Assembly (NCBI GenBank): GCA_026770585.1
Contig: MU646355.1
Location: 319,622 to 337,225 of the forward strand
Direction of reading: 5' to 3'
Length of the DNA: 17,604 nucleotides
Source of the DNA: Baffinella frigidus
Taxonomy: Eukaryota; Cryptophyceae; Cryptomonadales; Baffinellaceae
The position numbers and the translations under genes were made by a program. Positions 6,731-13,752 of this stretch are shown piece by piece. The notes under the pieces are model-generated. The model saw only the letters and a list, made by a program, of their open reading frames with translations, did no database searches and was not told where the DNA came from. Each line of letters starts with the position of its first letter. The first letter of the stretch is position 1.

Positions 6731-6905
6731 ATGCTGAGAATGGGAGCACTGAGGTGTGGAACTCTGTGTCGCATCGCTCTGTCCGCCTCGGGGGTGCACG
6801 CTGGTCTGACGCGTGTCGCGCCCTTGCAGATGAGGTCGCGGCGAGGGCGGCGAGGGAAGCTCAGGTGGCAGCACTGGGGGACGGAACAGGGCAGGACTCA
6901 TGGAG
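6731..6905 (+). CDS. Right gene, exon ending ...ARAAREAQVAALGDGTGQDSW
   Basis: Open in one frame from just after a TGA at 6706 to 6905, where TGGAG is followed by GTCTCA. It reads NGSTEVWNSVSHRSVRLGG, ARWSDACRALADEV and AARAAREAQVAALGDG. ARWSDACRALADEVAARAAR looks like an amphipathic helix. The outgoing phase 2 (AG) matches the incoming G of the exon at 7810: W-R-SEGTAINPEE. The 5' border is unclear; AG at 6730, 6738 or 6829 are all possible, and the last would give a shorter exon starting DEVAARAAR. The composition is Ala-rich and soluble. No family is recognised. Confidence 0.5.
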
Positions 6906-7650
6906 GTCTCATCCTCTCTTATCTTACCTCTAAACCCTAAACCCTAAACCCTAAACCCTAGACCCTGAACCCTACACCCAAACCGTAAACACCAAACCCT
7001 CACCCCTAAACCCTAAACCCTAAACCCTAAACCCTAAACCCTAAACCATCCTCTCGATTTTACCCTAAACCCTAAACCGTAATCCTTAAAACCTTACACC
7101 CAAATAGCTACTGAAAACCCACAGCCCCCCCTGTGACGGATTTCCTCACAAAACGGCTCTAATTCCCGTCTCTCAAGGCTGACCAAATTTCAATTTCAAT
7201 TATTTTTATCTCTTGTTACTACCAAAACTCCGTGTAAACCCAAATTCGTTTCAAAACGATTAGATGGACAGGGTGGGCCAAGGACGTGCAGTAGAGGATT
7301 TCATTGTTTAGGGGTTACCTATCCCCCAAAATCCGAAACCTGAAACCGCAAACCATAAACGATGAAACCCTAGATCCTCACCCTCTAAACCTTCCCTAAA
7401 CCCTACACCCCAACCGCTAACCTAAACCCCCTAAACCCTACACCCTAACCGCTAAACTGGGGTTTGGGGTTTGGGGTTTGGGGTTTAGAGAGAATGTGGG
7501 TGCATGGGGGTTGTGTTGAGGGTATCAAACCCCAATCCCCAATGCCCAATTTCGATATCCCACACCCCTACACACCAAACACCAAACCCCCAAACCTCAA
7601 CCCCCCGAACCCTACCCCCCCCCCAAATAAAACGAAATCCTCATCCCCAG
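6906..7650 (+). repeat. Intron of CCCTAAA heptamers
   Basis: Contains the cleanest CCCTAAA tracts of the window (6928-6960 and 7005-7050) and their variants. A unique AT-rich stretch occupies 7085-7320, followed by more C-rich heptamers and a short G-rich TTTGGGG run at 7459-7485. No exon is seen. Confidence 0.65.
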
Positions 7651-7690
7651 GTCCGAGGGCACAGCAATAATCAGGAACAAATGCAGGCAT
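7651..7690 (+). pseudogene. Head echo of the exon at 7810-7906
   Basis: After a ccccag acceptor the sequence GTCCGAGGGCACAGCAATAA repeats the exon start, with GGG/GGC silent in the inferred frame. It then decays with small indels. Confidence 0.6.
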
Positions 7691-7699
7691 TAACGCCCC

Positions 7700-7805
7700 T
7701 AACCCTAACACCAACACCAACACCAACACCAACACCAACACCAACACCAACACCAACACCAACACCAACACCACCACCAACCCCAACACCAACCCCAACC
7801 CCCAA
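7700..7805 (+). repeat. (CCAACA)n microsatellite
   Basis: About fifteen CCAACA hexamers, degenerating to CCAACC, lie directly before the acceptor of the next exon and contribute its polypyrimidine-like tract. Frames through it give meaningless Thr-Pro or Val-Leu runs. Confidence 0.9.
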
Positions 7806-7809
7806 CCAG

Positions 7810-7906
7810 GTCCGAGGGGACAGCAATAAATCCGGAGGAGATGGCGGCGGTAGAAGCAGCGCTCACACCAGCCGCCCCTCCAAAACCGCCCAGCTCCTTC
7901 CTCAGG
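7810..7906 (+). CDS. Right gene, exon SEGTAINPEEMAAVEAALTP...
   Basis: Acceptor aaccag, then G plus 32 codons: SEGTAINPEEMAAVEAALTP followed by AAPPKPPSSFLR. The first base completes the AG left by the exon at 6905. The sequence runs from an acidic/Ala helix-like part to a Pro-rich linker. Ending at CTCAGG before GTTTGA gives phase 0. However, the next exon (9017) wants an incoming phase of 2, which would need a splice after CTCAG, followed by GG. A tail echo at 8301-8329 does have a phase-2 GT donor. The 3' border is therefore uncertain by one base. Confidence 0.6.
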
Positions 7907-7945
7907 GTTTGACCCGAAACCCGAAGCCCTGAACCCCCCGTCGCC

Positions 7946-8329
7946 CCCCCACAACCGCCTAGCTCCCTACTTTAGACCTGAGTGGAGGCAATCGCAAAAG
8001 TCGATTTCGACGAATTCCCTGCCAATTATGTCAACTTTTGGAGAAAAGGCCGGAAAACCGGCCTTTTGGTGTAAAGCGACTCGATGCGATTGCCCACACT
8101 CAGGTCTAGCGTGGTTCAGCAGGGTGACGCCCCGAAGCCCTAAACCCTAAACCTGGTGTAACCAAAACCCGTAAACCCGAACGGGTTTGGGTCGAAGACA
8201 GCGTTAGGTTTGGCGTCCAGTGTTGCCCCAATGCTATGTGATGCCCCTCAACACTAAACCCTAGACCTGGCGTAACCCAAACCCGTGAATTTTGCGTTGA
8301 CGGGGCCGCCTAGCTCCTTCGGCAAAAGG
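7946..8329 (+). pseudogene. Two tail echoes of the exon at 7810-7906
   Basis: Copies of AACCGCCCAGCTCCTTCCTCAG occur at 7946-7975 (ends CTACTTTAG) and 8301-8329 (GGGCCGCCTAGCTCCTTCGG, ending AAAAG before GTGGCG). The first is cut into by the inverted-repeat element that starts at 7973. Confidence 0.55.
7973..8108. mobile_element. MITE-like element, TAGACCTGAGTG family, copy 1
   Basis: 136 bp with ~24-bp imperfect inverted ends (TAGACCTGAGTGGAGGCAAT and complement at 8085-8108). Inside are an AAAAGGCCGG/CCGGCCTTTT hairpin and CAACTTTTG motifs. It is homologous to 17093-17227 in size, end sequence and layout. No protein is encoded. Confidence 0.8.
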
Positions 8330-8635
8330 TGGCGCCCCTTTTGCTTTACACGAATCCCCGTTTGCTTGCCCGAACCCCGAAACCCGAACCCCGAAACCCG
8401 AAACCCGAAACCCACGAGGGCCCTCACCCCTCCGTCCACGCGAGAACAGTCTAGCTGAATTAGCGTGGTCTAGTCCTGAACCCGAAACCCTATATCCGAA
8501 TCCCTATACCCCAAACCGAAAACCCTGATCCCTGATCCCTGATCCCTGATCCCTGATCCCTCAACCCTCAACCCTAAAGCTAACGCTATCCTAAACCCTA
8601 AACGCGGAACCCGAAACCGTTGCCCAGACTTTCGG
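8110..8635 (+). repeat. Heptamer-rich intron segment with homogeneous variants
   Basis: Includes GAAACCC units (8372-8413) and about five TGATCCC units (8524-8561), with scattered CCCTAAA. The pieces GTCTAGCGTGG and GCGTGGTCTAG at 8104 and 8463 may be element remnants. Confidence 0.6.
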
Positions 8636-8916
8636 CCACACAGTGCGCTTCGCAGATCGGTCCATTTATTTTCGTGGTACTAATTAAGAATTACCCGGTC
8701 CAAAGGCATGTAATTTCATCTCGGAACATACCAGAATCTCTCCTGATGAAAAGGCGTAAGATAGCATCATTTGATGCCTAGAATAGCATATACACCCTTG
8801 CCTTCCTCCTGGGGAGCCTGAGATAGCGGGTCAAATTCTGCCTTGTTCCGAAATTAAATTGACCGACATTTCGATCGCATTTTCGGTCGAAATATCTTTC
8901 GAAGCCCACTGTGTGG
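8636..8916. mobile_element. Inverted-repeat element with CCACACAGTG ends
   Basis: 281 bp bounded by CCACACAGTGCGCTTCG and the complement of CCACACAGTGGGCTTCG, one mismatch in 17. The end motif resembles that of the 158-161-bp family at 9084 and 16852 (CCACACAGCGGGCTACG), but the interior is unrelated and AT-richer. It could be a sister family sharing a transposase. No coding frame. Confidence 0.65.
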
Positions 8917-9016
8917 ATGGCTCAGATATTATCAGAGCGCCGAATTAGTAGGAAGCGCCAGCGTGCGGTTTAGCGTTCAGCGTTTCTCGGTTCGGAGTTC
9001 GGGGCTTGAGCTTCAG

Positions 9017-9080
9017 TTCCCCTACGATATTATCGCTGGTGGCTGCTGCGCCGTCGCCCAAACTCGCCAACAAGTCGATT
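9017..9080 (+). CDS. Right gene, exon SPTILSLVAAAPSPKLANKSI
   Basis: Acceptor gcttcag, one base plus 21 codons (SPTILSLVAAAP, SPKLANKSI), then GTACCA. The outgoing phase 0 joins to VFNMAVKRVG at 9591. Support comes from two extra copies of its tail (9357-9380 and 9495-9518), where the changes CCC/CCT, AAC/AAT and ATT/ATA are all silent in this frame. The donor GTA is abutted by an inverted-repeat element inserted at TA, so the intron now starts within 3 bp of that element. Mildly hydrophobic; no family recognised. Confidence 0.55.
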
Positions 9081-9083
9081 GTA

Positions 9084-9241
9084 CCACACAGAGGGCTACG
9101 AAGGGATTTTCGGGCACTCAGTGCCCGAGTTTCCGAAAACCTTGCCGCAGGAACCCCCCTATGTTCCTACGGGTTGCCTACCGTAGGGTCCCAGGTCTCG
9201 TCGCTTAGGGATTATTCAAAATCCCGTCGAAGTCTGCTGGG
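9084..9241 (+). mobile_element. MITE-like element, CCACACAGCGGGCTACG family, copy 1
   Basis: About 158 bp with homologues at 16852-17012 (same orientation) and 12273-12400 (reverse, truncated). It carries the palindrome CGGGCACTCAGTGCCCG and the core GGTTGCCTACCGTAGGGTCC. The tandem repeat it sits in shows the empty site in the next unit, and TA flanks both ends (9082-9083, 9242-9243), so a TA target duplication is likely. The right end is eroded. Confidence 0.8.
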
Positions 9242-9318
9242 TAATTAGCGATCCTAGTACAAAGTTAAAACGTCCCAGTACAAAACATTTTCAAACCCGC
9301 GGCGTTTTGCGCAAGTTT

Positions 9319-9590
9319 TCAACATGGCGGTCAAGCTTGTCGGGTCGTTCGCCCCCTAAACTCGCCAACAAGTCGATATTAATCAGCGATCCTCGTACAA
9401 ATTCAAAATGCCCCAGTACAAAACGTTTTTAACCCCGCGGCTTTTTGCGCAGGTTTTCAACATGGCCGTGAAGCGCGTGGGCTCCTCCGCCCCCCAAACT
9501 CGCCAATAAGTCGATTGTAATTCGGGCGCGTGGTACAAATTTAAAACGCCCTGGTACGAAACGTTTTTAACCCCGCGTCTTTTTGCGCAG
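9319..9590 (+). repeat. 138-bp junction-spanning tandem repeat
   Basis: Units starting at the shared ACTCGCCAA(C/T)AAGTCGAT (9062, 9360, 9498) each contain the tail of the exon at 9017-9080, the intron (AGTACAAA, CCCGCGGC, TTTTTGCG) and the head of the exon at 9591. Heads at 9315-9350 (VFNMAVKLVGSF) and 9453-9490 (VFNMAVKRVGSS) run directly into tails of the upstream exon. Unit spacing is 138 bp between the last two starts and 298 bp where the element at 9084-9241 is inserted. Confidence 0.85.
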
Positions 9591-9692
9591 GTTTTCAACA
9601 TGGCCGTGAAGCGCGTGGGCTCCTTCGAACCCGACCCGGTCTTGCGGGACCCCCGCTGGGTCCATCACAAGAACTCGGAACGCTCAGTCCCG
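9591..9692 (+). CDS. Right gene, exon VFNMAVKRVGSFEPDP...
   Basis: Acceptor tttttgcgcag, 34 codons in phase 0 (VFNMAVKRVGSFEPDPVLRD, PRWVHHKNSERSVP), donor GTGCGT. In the head echo at 9315 the differences GCG/GCC, GTC/GTG, GGG/GGC and TCG/TCC are silent in this frame. This is the strongest single evidence for coding use in the window. The tail is echoed at 9966-10006 (WVHHENLER). The peptide is basic and hydrophilic with no known motif. Another frame is also open here, but it lacks the silent-change pattern. Confidence 0.75.
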
Positions 9693-9701
9693 GTGCGTTT
9701 C

Positions 9702-9839
9702 CCCACGGTGGACTACGAACCTTTCAGCAAAAGTCAACTTACCTCAAGACAATTAACTTTAAGGATGTTTCTGATGCAAATTGGTCACGTAACGCCCCGG
9801 AATCCGGGGTCAACGAAACCCCCGTAGCCCACCGAGTGG
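9702..9839. mobile_element. Inverted-repeat element, CCAC.CGGTGGACTACG family, copy 1
   Basis: About 138 bp starting nine bases after the donor of the preceding exon. The ends CCCACGGTGGACTACGAACC and the complement of CCACTCGGTGGGCTACGGGG pair with a few mismatches. Inside are AAAGTCAACTT and GGTCACG. It is homologous to 15843-16081, which carries a second element inserted at the equivalent of GGTCACG. Confidence 0.75.
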
Positions 9840-9965
9840 AGTGTTAAGCCCTGAACCCTTCTCAAAGGCTCCGACTGTCGACCGTTGGGGTGCGTTTTGT
9901 ACCGAGGAGCCCCCCGGAATCGAACCCCCCGTGGTACGAATGATCGGGATCGTTTGAGCCTTTGA

Positions 9966-10006
9966 CGCGACCCCGCCCTGGGTCCACCACGAGAATTTAG
10001 AACGCC
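9966..10006 (+). pseudogene. Tail echo of the exon at 9591-9692
   Basis: CGCGACCCCGCCCTGGGTCC and the following bases match the exon tail with a one-base insertion. TGGGTCCACCACGAGAAT reads WVHHEN against WVHHKN. No donor is kept. Confidence 0.6.
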
Positions 10007-10019
10007 AAAGCCCGGAGCG

Positions 10020-10236
10020 CTCGAGCCCTAAACCCCAAACCCTAAACCCTTACCCTAAACCCCAAACCCTAAACCCTGAACCCTAACCCCAAACCCCAAC
10101 TCCTAAACCCCAACTCCTAAACCCAAAACCCCAAACCCCAAACCCCAAACCCCAGACCCCAAACCCCAAACCCCAAACCCAAATCCCCAATCCCCAAACC
10201 CCAACCCCTAAATCCCATAGCCTCTGACCGCTGAAC
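10020..10236 (+). repeat. CCCTAAA / CCCCAAA heptamer tract
   Basis: Dense C-rich heptamers shift from CCCTAAA to CCCCAAA along the tract. No exon. A short unique lead-in starts at 10215. Confidence 0.8.
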
Positions 10237-10351
10237 GTCTAGCCCTGCCTCACTCGGGGTGACAGACTATTCTCAAGTTGACATGCTGGGTGTGCGGTAC
10301 AAATTCGTCAACTTTGGAGCGGGAAAGAGCCCTGGCTCGCCAGACTGGTAC
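10237..10351 (+). repeat. Dispersed GTACAAAT-type repeat, copy 2
   Basis: Direct homologue, in opposite orientation, of 5381-5495. It begins at CTAGCCCTGCCTCACTCGGG, i.e. with the tail of the left-gene exon 2, and runs through AAGTTGACATGCTGGG, TGCGGTACAAATTCGTCAAC and GAGCCCTGGCTC. Confidence 0.8.
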
Positions 10352-10389
10352 GCCCAAATAGACCGAGAGGAGCTCTCTGGATCCCGGAA

Positions 10390-10620
10390 AAGTGGATTTG
10401 ACCAGTTTACTTGCTGGATTTGAAATTCAGTTTTGAAATCCAGTTGAAATCCAGTCAACCCCCAAGCTGTCGAAACTGGATTTGACCAGTTTACTTAACT
10501 GGATTTGACAGTTTGGGTTTGACTGGATTTCAACTGGATTTCAAAAAAAAATGGGATTTGACCAGGAGGAGGAGGCTGACCAGCAAGATATATATTGAAT
10601 GGATTTGACCAGTTTGGGAT
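10390..10620. repeat. Long hairpin of GGATTTGACCAGTTT repeats
   Basis: A perfect 27-bp inverted repeat (10432-10458 and 10519-10545, arms beginning TTTGAAATCCAGTTGAAATC) is surrounded by direct and inverted copies of CTGGATTTGACCAGTTTAC. An A9 run lies beside the right arm. It would form a strong stem-loop in RNA. No coding capacity. Confidence 0.85.
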
Positions 10621-10650
10621 TTGACCAGGAGGGGGGGGCTGATCAGCAAG

Positions 10651-10903
10651 GGCGAAAAAGGTGGAGGAGAACGCTCACGGACTATCATAAAGTTGACATG
10701 CTGGATTCGCGGTACAAATCCGTCAACTTAGAGCGCTACCCACCGAGGCAAAAGTCGAGAGTGGAACGTCTCAAAGCAAAAGTGGAACTTCCGTTAAGTT
10801 GGTAACGGTGGATTTCGGCAGGCGAAACAAGGTGGAGGAGAACGCTCACGGACTATCATAAAGTTGACAGGCTGGATGTGCGGTACAAATGCGTCAACTT
10901 TTG
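10651..10903 (+). pseudogene. Two head echoes of the exon at 10916-11020, each fused to a repeat
   Basis: GGCGAAAAAGGTGGAGGAGA (10651) and GCGAAACAAGGTGGAGGAGA (10822) repeat the exon start. Both then pass through CGCTCACGGACTATCATAAA into the GTACAAAT-type repeat (10679-10733, 10850-10903). The 10822 copy keeps ttcggcag. Together with the true exon there are three tandem head-plus-repeat units about 95-170 bp apart. Confidence 0.7.
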
Positions 10904-10915
10904 CGGTTTCGGCAG

Positions 10916-11020
10916 GCGAAAAAGGTGGAGGAGGACGCGCCCCCGGCGAAGACAAAACGCGGCAACTCGACTCAGGAGGCCAATAAGATCCCCCGCGTGA
11001 GCGCGGAAGAAGCCGAACAG
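10916..11020 (+). CDS. Right gene, charged exon AKKVEEDAPPAKTKRG...
   Basis: Acceptor ttcggcag, 35 codons in phase 0 (AKKVEEDAPPAKTKRG, NSTQEANKIPRV, SAEEAEQ), donor GTCACG. It is highly charged, probably disordered, with a Lys/Arg cluster (AKTKRG) and an acidic tail. Both borders are phase 0 and join to RSVP before and EGVALKEHEQ after. No domain is recognised. Confidence 0.7.
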
Positions 11021-11676
11021 GTCACGTCCCCCCAAAAGTAGTTATATTCTCCATACATGTATTGTGTGTATTATATACTCCATAGAAAGACGCGGAAGAG
11101 GTCGTGGGTTAGGGTTGTGTGTGTAGTGTTTATCAACCCTAAAACCCTCAACCCCGAACCCCGACCCCCGACCCCCGAACCCCTACCCCCGAACCCCAAC
11201 CCCCGGACCCCGGACCCCGACCCCTAAACCCTAAACCCTGAACCCTAAACCCTAAACCCTAAACCCTAAACCCTAAACTCTAAACCCTAGACCCTAAACC
11301 CTAAATCCCATAACCTGAACAATTCTAAACAGTAGATCACATACCATAAACCCCATACCCCCAACCCCAAACCCTGAATCCCAAGCCCGAGAACAGGAGG
11401 GGGTGGCACTGAAGGAGCAGCGTGAGGAAATCCGGCTAACACAAAACCCTAAACACTAAACACTAAACACTAAACACTAAACACTAAACACTAAACACTA
11501 GACCCTAAACACTACACTACAAACAAAACACTCAGCACTTAACACTACACCCTAAACCCTAACCCCTCATCCCTAAATCCCCATAACCTGAATTAACCCT
11601 AGGCCTCATAACCTGAAAAACACTGAACGAAGCACTCATAACCTGAAAAACACTGAACGAAGCACTCGAAGAACAG
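11021..11676 (+). repeat. Intron with heptamers and (AACACTA)n
   Basis: AT-rich start, then CCCTAAA tracts (11220-11300) and a homogeneous AACACTA run of about seven units (11452-11506). A head echo of the next exon lies at 11397-11444 (EGVALKEQREEIR), with its donor lost. A 33-bp direct duplication (CATAACCTGAAAAACACTGA...) sits at 11607-11668. Confidence 0.7.
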
Positions 11677-11736
11677 GAGGGGGTGGCACTGAAGGAGCAC
11701 GAGCAGCGCGAAGAGATCCGCGCCGAGTTCACACAG
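11677..11736 (+). CDS. Right gene, exon EGVALKEHEQREEIRAEFTQ
   Basis: Acceptor gaacag, 20 codons in phase 0 (EGVALKEHEQREEIRAEFTQ), donor GTTGCG. The sequence has the look of a charged amphipathic helix, possibly coiled coil. An identical peptide is encoded at 12066-12125 with two silent base changes, but that copy has no AG in front, so this one is preferred. The upstream frame stays open a few codons further (NEALEEQ), so a longer exon is possible. Confidence 0.65.
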
Positions 11737-11850
11737 GTTGCGAATCCCATTTTATTTTCTCCGTGTCGATAGGCTCAACGCCCCCTAACAAATACACCAT
11801 GGGTACTGCAACCTCTTGGCCCCCGCCCTGTCCATCTATTCTTTTTAACA

Positions 11851-11888
11851 GATGAGTTTACCCAGGTGGCTTCGCCGAGTTCTCCCAG
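11851..11888 (+). pseudogene. Two adjacent tail echoes (DEFTQ, AEFSQ)
   Basis: GATGAGTTTACCCAG before GTGGCT, and GCCGAGTTCTCCCAG before GTGACT, repeat the tail and donor of the exon at 11677-11736 within 38 bp. Confidence 0.6.
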
Positions 11889-11982
11889 GTGACTTCATAA
11901 CACCGATGTGCTCTTCTCCCAATCCCATATACTTTCCAGCTATGGCTCGGTCTATTTATTTATTTATTATTGAAAACATGGT

Positions 11983-12065
11983 GAGCCCGGGCTCTTTTTC
12001 GCTCCAAAGTTGAAAGGTTTGTACCGCCAACCCAGACTGTCAACTTAAGAATAGTCGGTCAACCC
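11983..12065 (-). repeat. Dispersed GTACAAAT-type repeat, copy 5
   Basis: Reverse-orientation copy starting GGTGAGCCCGGGCTC and ending GTCGGTCAACCC, abutting the second copy of the 60-bp exon. It is homologous to 5381-5474 and 10259-10351. Confidence 0.75.
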
Positions 12066-12125
12066 GAGGGGGTGGCACTGAAGGAGCACGAGCAGCGCGA
12101 AGAGATCCGCGCCGAGTTTACCCAG
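12066..12125 (+). pseudogene. Second copy of the 60-bp exon, acceptor missing
   Basis: It differs from 11677-11736 by TTC/TTT and ACA/ACC only, both silent. The donor (CAG before GTGCGT) is better than that of the first copy, but the acceptor side has been replaced by the repeat at 11983-12065 (CAACCC before GAG). The two could be alternative halves of one former exon arrangement. Confidence 0.55.
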
Positions 12126-12173
12126 GTGCGTCAATCTCATCCGGACGAGTGTTCAAGTTGAATGCGATCCCTG

Positions 12174-12264
12174 CAACGAAAATTACTACACAATTGCTTT
12201 GGGACGTGACCGGTTGTGTAGTAATTTTCGTTGAAAATCGGAGATGCGCGCGGAGTTCTCCCAG
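12174..12264 (+). repeat. 20-bp perfect hairpin next to a tail echo
   Basis: CAACGAAAATTACTACACAA (12174-12193) and its exact complement (12214-12233) enclose a 20-base loop. Directly after comes a tail echo, GAGATGCGCGCGGAGTTCTC then CCAG before GTGACT (12241-12264), reading EMRAEFSQ. Confidence 0.85.
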
Positions 12265-12272
12265 GTGACTTT

Positions 12273-12400
12273 CCACACAACGGACTTTGAAGGGATTTTG
12301 AATGACCCCTAAGCGATAAGACCTAGGACCCCACGGTAGGCAATCCGTAGGGACACATGGGGTTCCTACGGATAAGGTAACGGAAACTCGGCCCGATTTG
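12273..12400 (-). mobile_element. MITE-like element, CCACACAGCGGGCTACG family, truncated reverse copy
   Basis: Matches the reverse complement of 16852-17012 from CCACACAACGGACTT through AAGCGATAAGACCTAGGACC, GGTAGGCAATCCGTAGGGAC and AAGGTAACGGAAACTCGG. It then loses the palindrome and the far end. It begins eight bases after the GT of the tail echo. Confidence 0.8.
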
Positions 12401-12429
12401 GTTGCGTCAATCCGATTGACTGTACGCTT

Positions 12430-12487
12430 AACTACCCTAATTTCATCTCGTTGCCTCATGAGTTGACGAGCTGAAATCAGGGTAGTT
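12430..12487. repeat. Imperfect 22-bp hairpin
   Basis: AACTACCCTAATTTCATCTC (from 12430) pairs with the complement ending at 12487, two mismatches, 14-base loop. It is adjacent to the truncated element and may be its own small insertion. Confidence 0.7.
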
Positions 12488-12550
12488 GCCCATGCGGTGG
12501 TGACTACGGTAGTACGTTTTGCCCCTAGGCCCGGGTTTCTCGTAGGAGGG

Positions 12551-12579
12551 GCGAGGAGATCCGTGCCAAGTTCTCTCAG
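12551..12579 (+). pseudogene. Tail echo (EEIRAKFSQ)
   Basis: GAGGAGATCCGTGCCAAGTT and CTCTCAG before GGTCGAATC. Silent differences GAA/GAG and CGC/CGT and one Glu/Lys change relative to the 60-bp exon tail. Confidence 0.6.
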
Positions 12580-12659
12580 GGTCGAATCCCCTCTTACTGT
12601 ACAACACTTTACAATGCCGCTTTACTTTGCGAATCCGATGTACTTTACTCGTGCAAAAA

Positions 12660-12810
12660 GCTAACGCCAGCGAGGTACTTAGAGCCTACGGATTGTGCCT
12701 GCGGTGGGAGCCCCCCTCCCTTCAACTTTTAAACACCTTTTTGTCTCAATTAAACGTCGAAGGAGGAGGGGGGGTTCCTACCGTAGGCTAAGGGGTCCGC
12801 TGGCGTGACC
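12660..12810. mobile_element. Inverted-repeat element with ACGCCAGCG ends
   Basis: About 150 bp. GCTAACGCCAGCGAGGTACT and CTTAGAGCCTACGG at the left pair imperfectly with CCGTAGGCTAAGGGGTCCGC and TGGCGTGACC at the right. A GGGAGCCCCCCTCCC / GGAGGAGGGGGGGTTCC inner stem follows. It shares the CCTACCGTAGG motif with other elements here. Confidence 0.7.
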
Positions 12811-13036
12811 TTTTCGCATTATTACAGGACCGATTTATACTCTTCTCCGTTCTCCCGGGTGTGTCTCTTCTTCGAATCACATTTGCATTTCGCTCATAGT
12901 GAATCACTCTTCGAATCCCATTTGCATTTTGCTCATAGTGAATCGCTCTCCTCATGGTTGAATCACAGGGTCGCGTATAGTGAATCACAGGTTCTCCCCT
13001 AGTGAATCAGTCCCCTCAGAGTGAATCCCCATCGCG

Positions 13037-13164
13037 TCCACGCCAGGATGATCGAAACATCCACTTTTGACATCTTTCAAGGGAAACCCCTTGAATCCTT
13101 GAGTCAACCACGTCAGATCTTACGTGGATAAGGCGTCGGTTTCCCTCGATCAGTCTGGCGTGGG
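13037..13164. mobile_element. Inverted-repeat element with CCACGCCAG ends
   Basis: CCACGCCAGGATGATCGAAAC (about 13038) pairs with GTTTCCCTCGATCAGTCTGG CGTGG at 13140-13163. Inner stems include CTTGAATCCTTGAG and CCACG...CGTGG. It lies inside the TAGTGAATCAC array. Non-coding. Confidence 0.7.
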
Positions 13165-13173
13165 TGTTTGCAG

Positions 13174-13752
13174 CTGGCCGACGAGACGGCGCGCTAACAG
13201 TGAATCACACGTCCCCGCATAGTGAATTACAGGTTCGCTCATAGTGAATTTACAGGTTCGTCTGATACTGTATCACAAGTTCACGCATAGTGAAACAGTT
13301 CGCGCATAGTAAATTAGTTGGCGCATAGTGAATCACAGGTTCGCGCATAGTGAAACACTCCCCTCTTATTCGCAGTGACCCGACAAGACAACGCGCGGGC
13401 CGGGGCTCCTATCCCTCCTCTTCTCCCTCTTGAATCGCGCATCCGCGTATAGTGAATCAGACCCCTCACAGTGAATCAGACCCCCCATAGTAAATCACAG
13501 GGTGGCGCATAGTGAATCAACCCCCCCATACTGAATCACGCCCCGCGTGTTTGCAGTGGGCGGATGAGACGGCTGATAGTGAATCACAGGTTTGCTAATA
13601 GTGAATCGCTCCCCTCATAGTGAATCAGTCCCCTCAAAGTGAATCTCCAGCCGAGAATCCCCGCATAGTGGATCACCATCTTTTGTTCGCAGTGGGCAGA
13701 TGAGACCACGCGCGCACCGGGGCTGCTCCCAATTGCTCTTCCCCCTCTTCCC
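13174..13752 (+). pseudogene. Four head echoes of the exon at 13997-14080
   Basis: Each follows a TTTGCAG- or TTCGCAG-type acceptor: 13174 (LADETAR), 13376 (reads through GGGCCGGGGCTCC to CTTCTCCCTC, first codon now a stop), 13557 (WADETA) and 13693 (WADETTRAPGLL). In WADET the third positions vary (GCC/GCG/GCA, GAC/GAT, ACG/ACC) while the amino acids hold. They break off into the TAGTGAATCAC array. Confidence 0.75.

Noticed and set aside
7504-7954. Thr/Pro-rich plus-strand and Val/Leu-rich minus-strand frames
   Set aside because: Both are translations of the CCAACA microsatellite. The real exon at 7810-7906 is read in a different frame.
9891-9960. Possible tRNA from the CGAACCCCCCG-like segment and nearby stem
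   Set aside because: GGAATCGAACCCC resembles the T-loop complement of a tRNA, but no acceptor, D or anticodon arms can be fitted on either strand; the stem is short and local.
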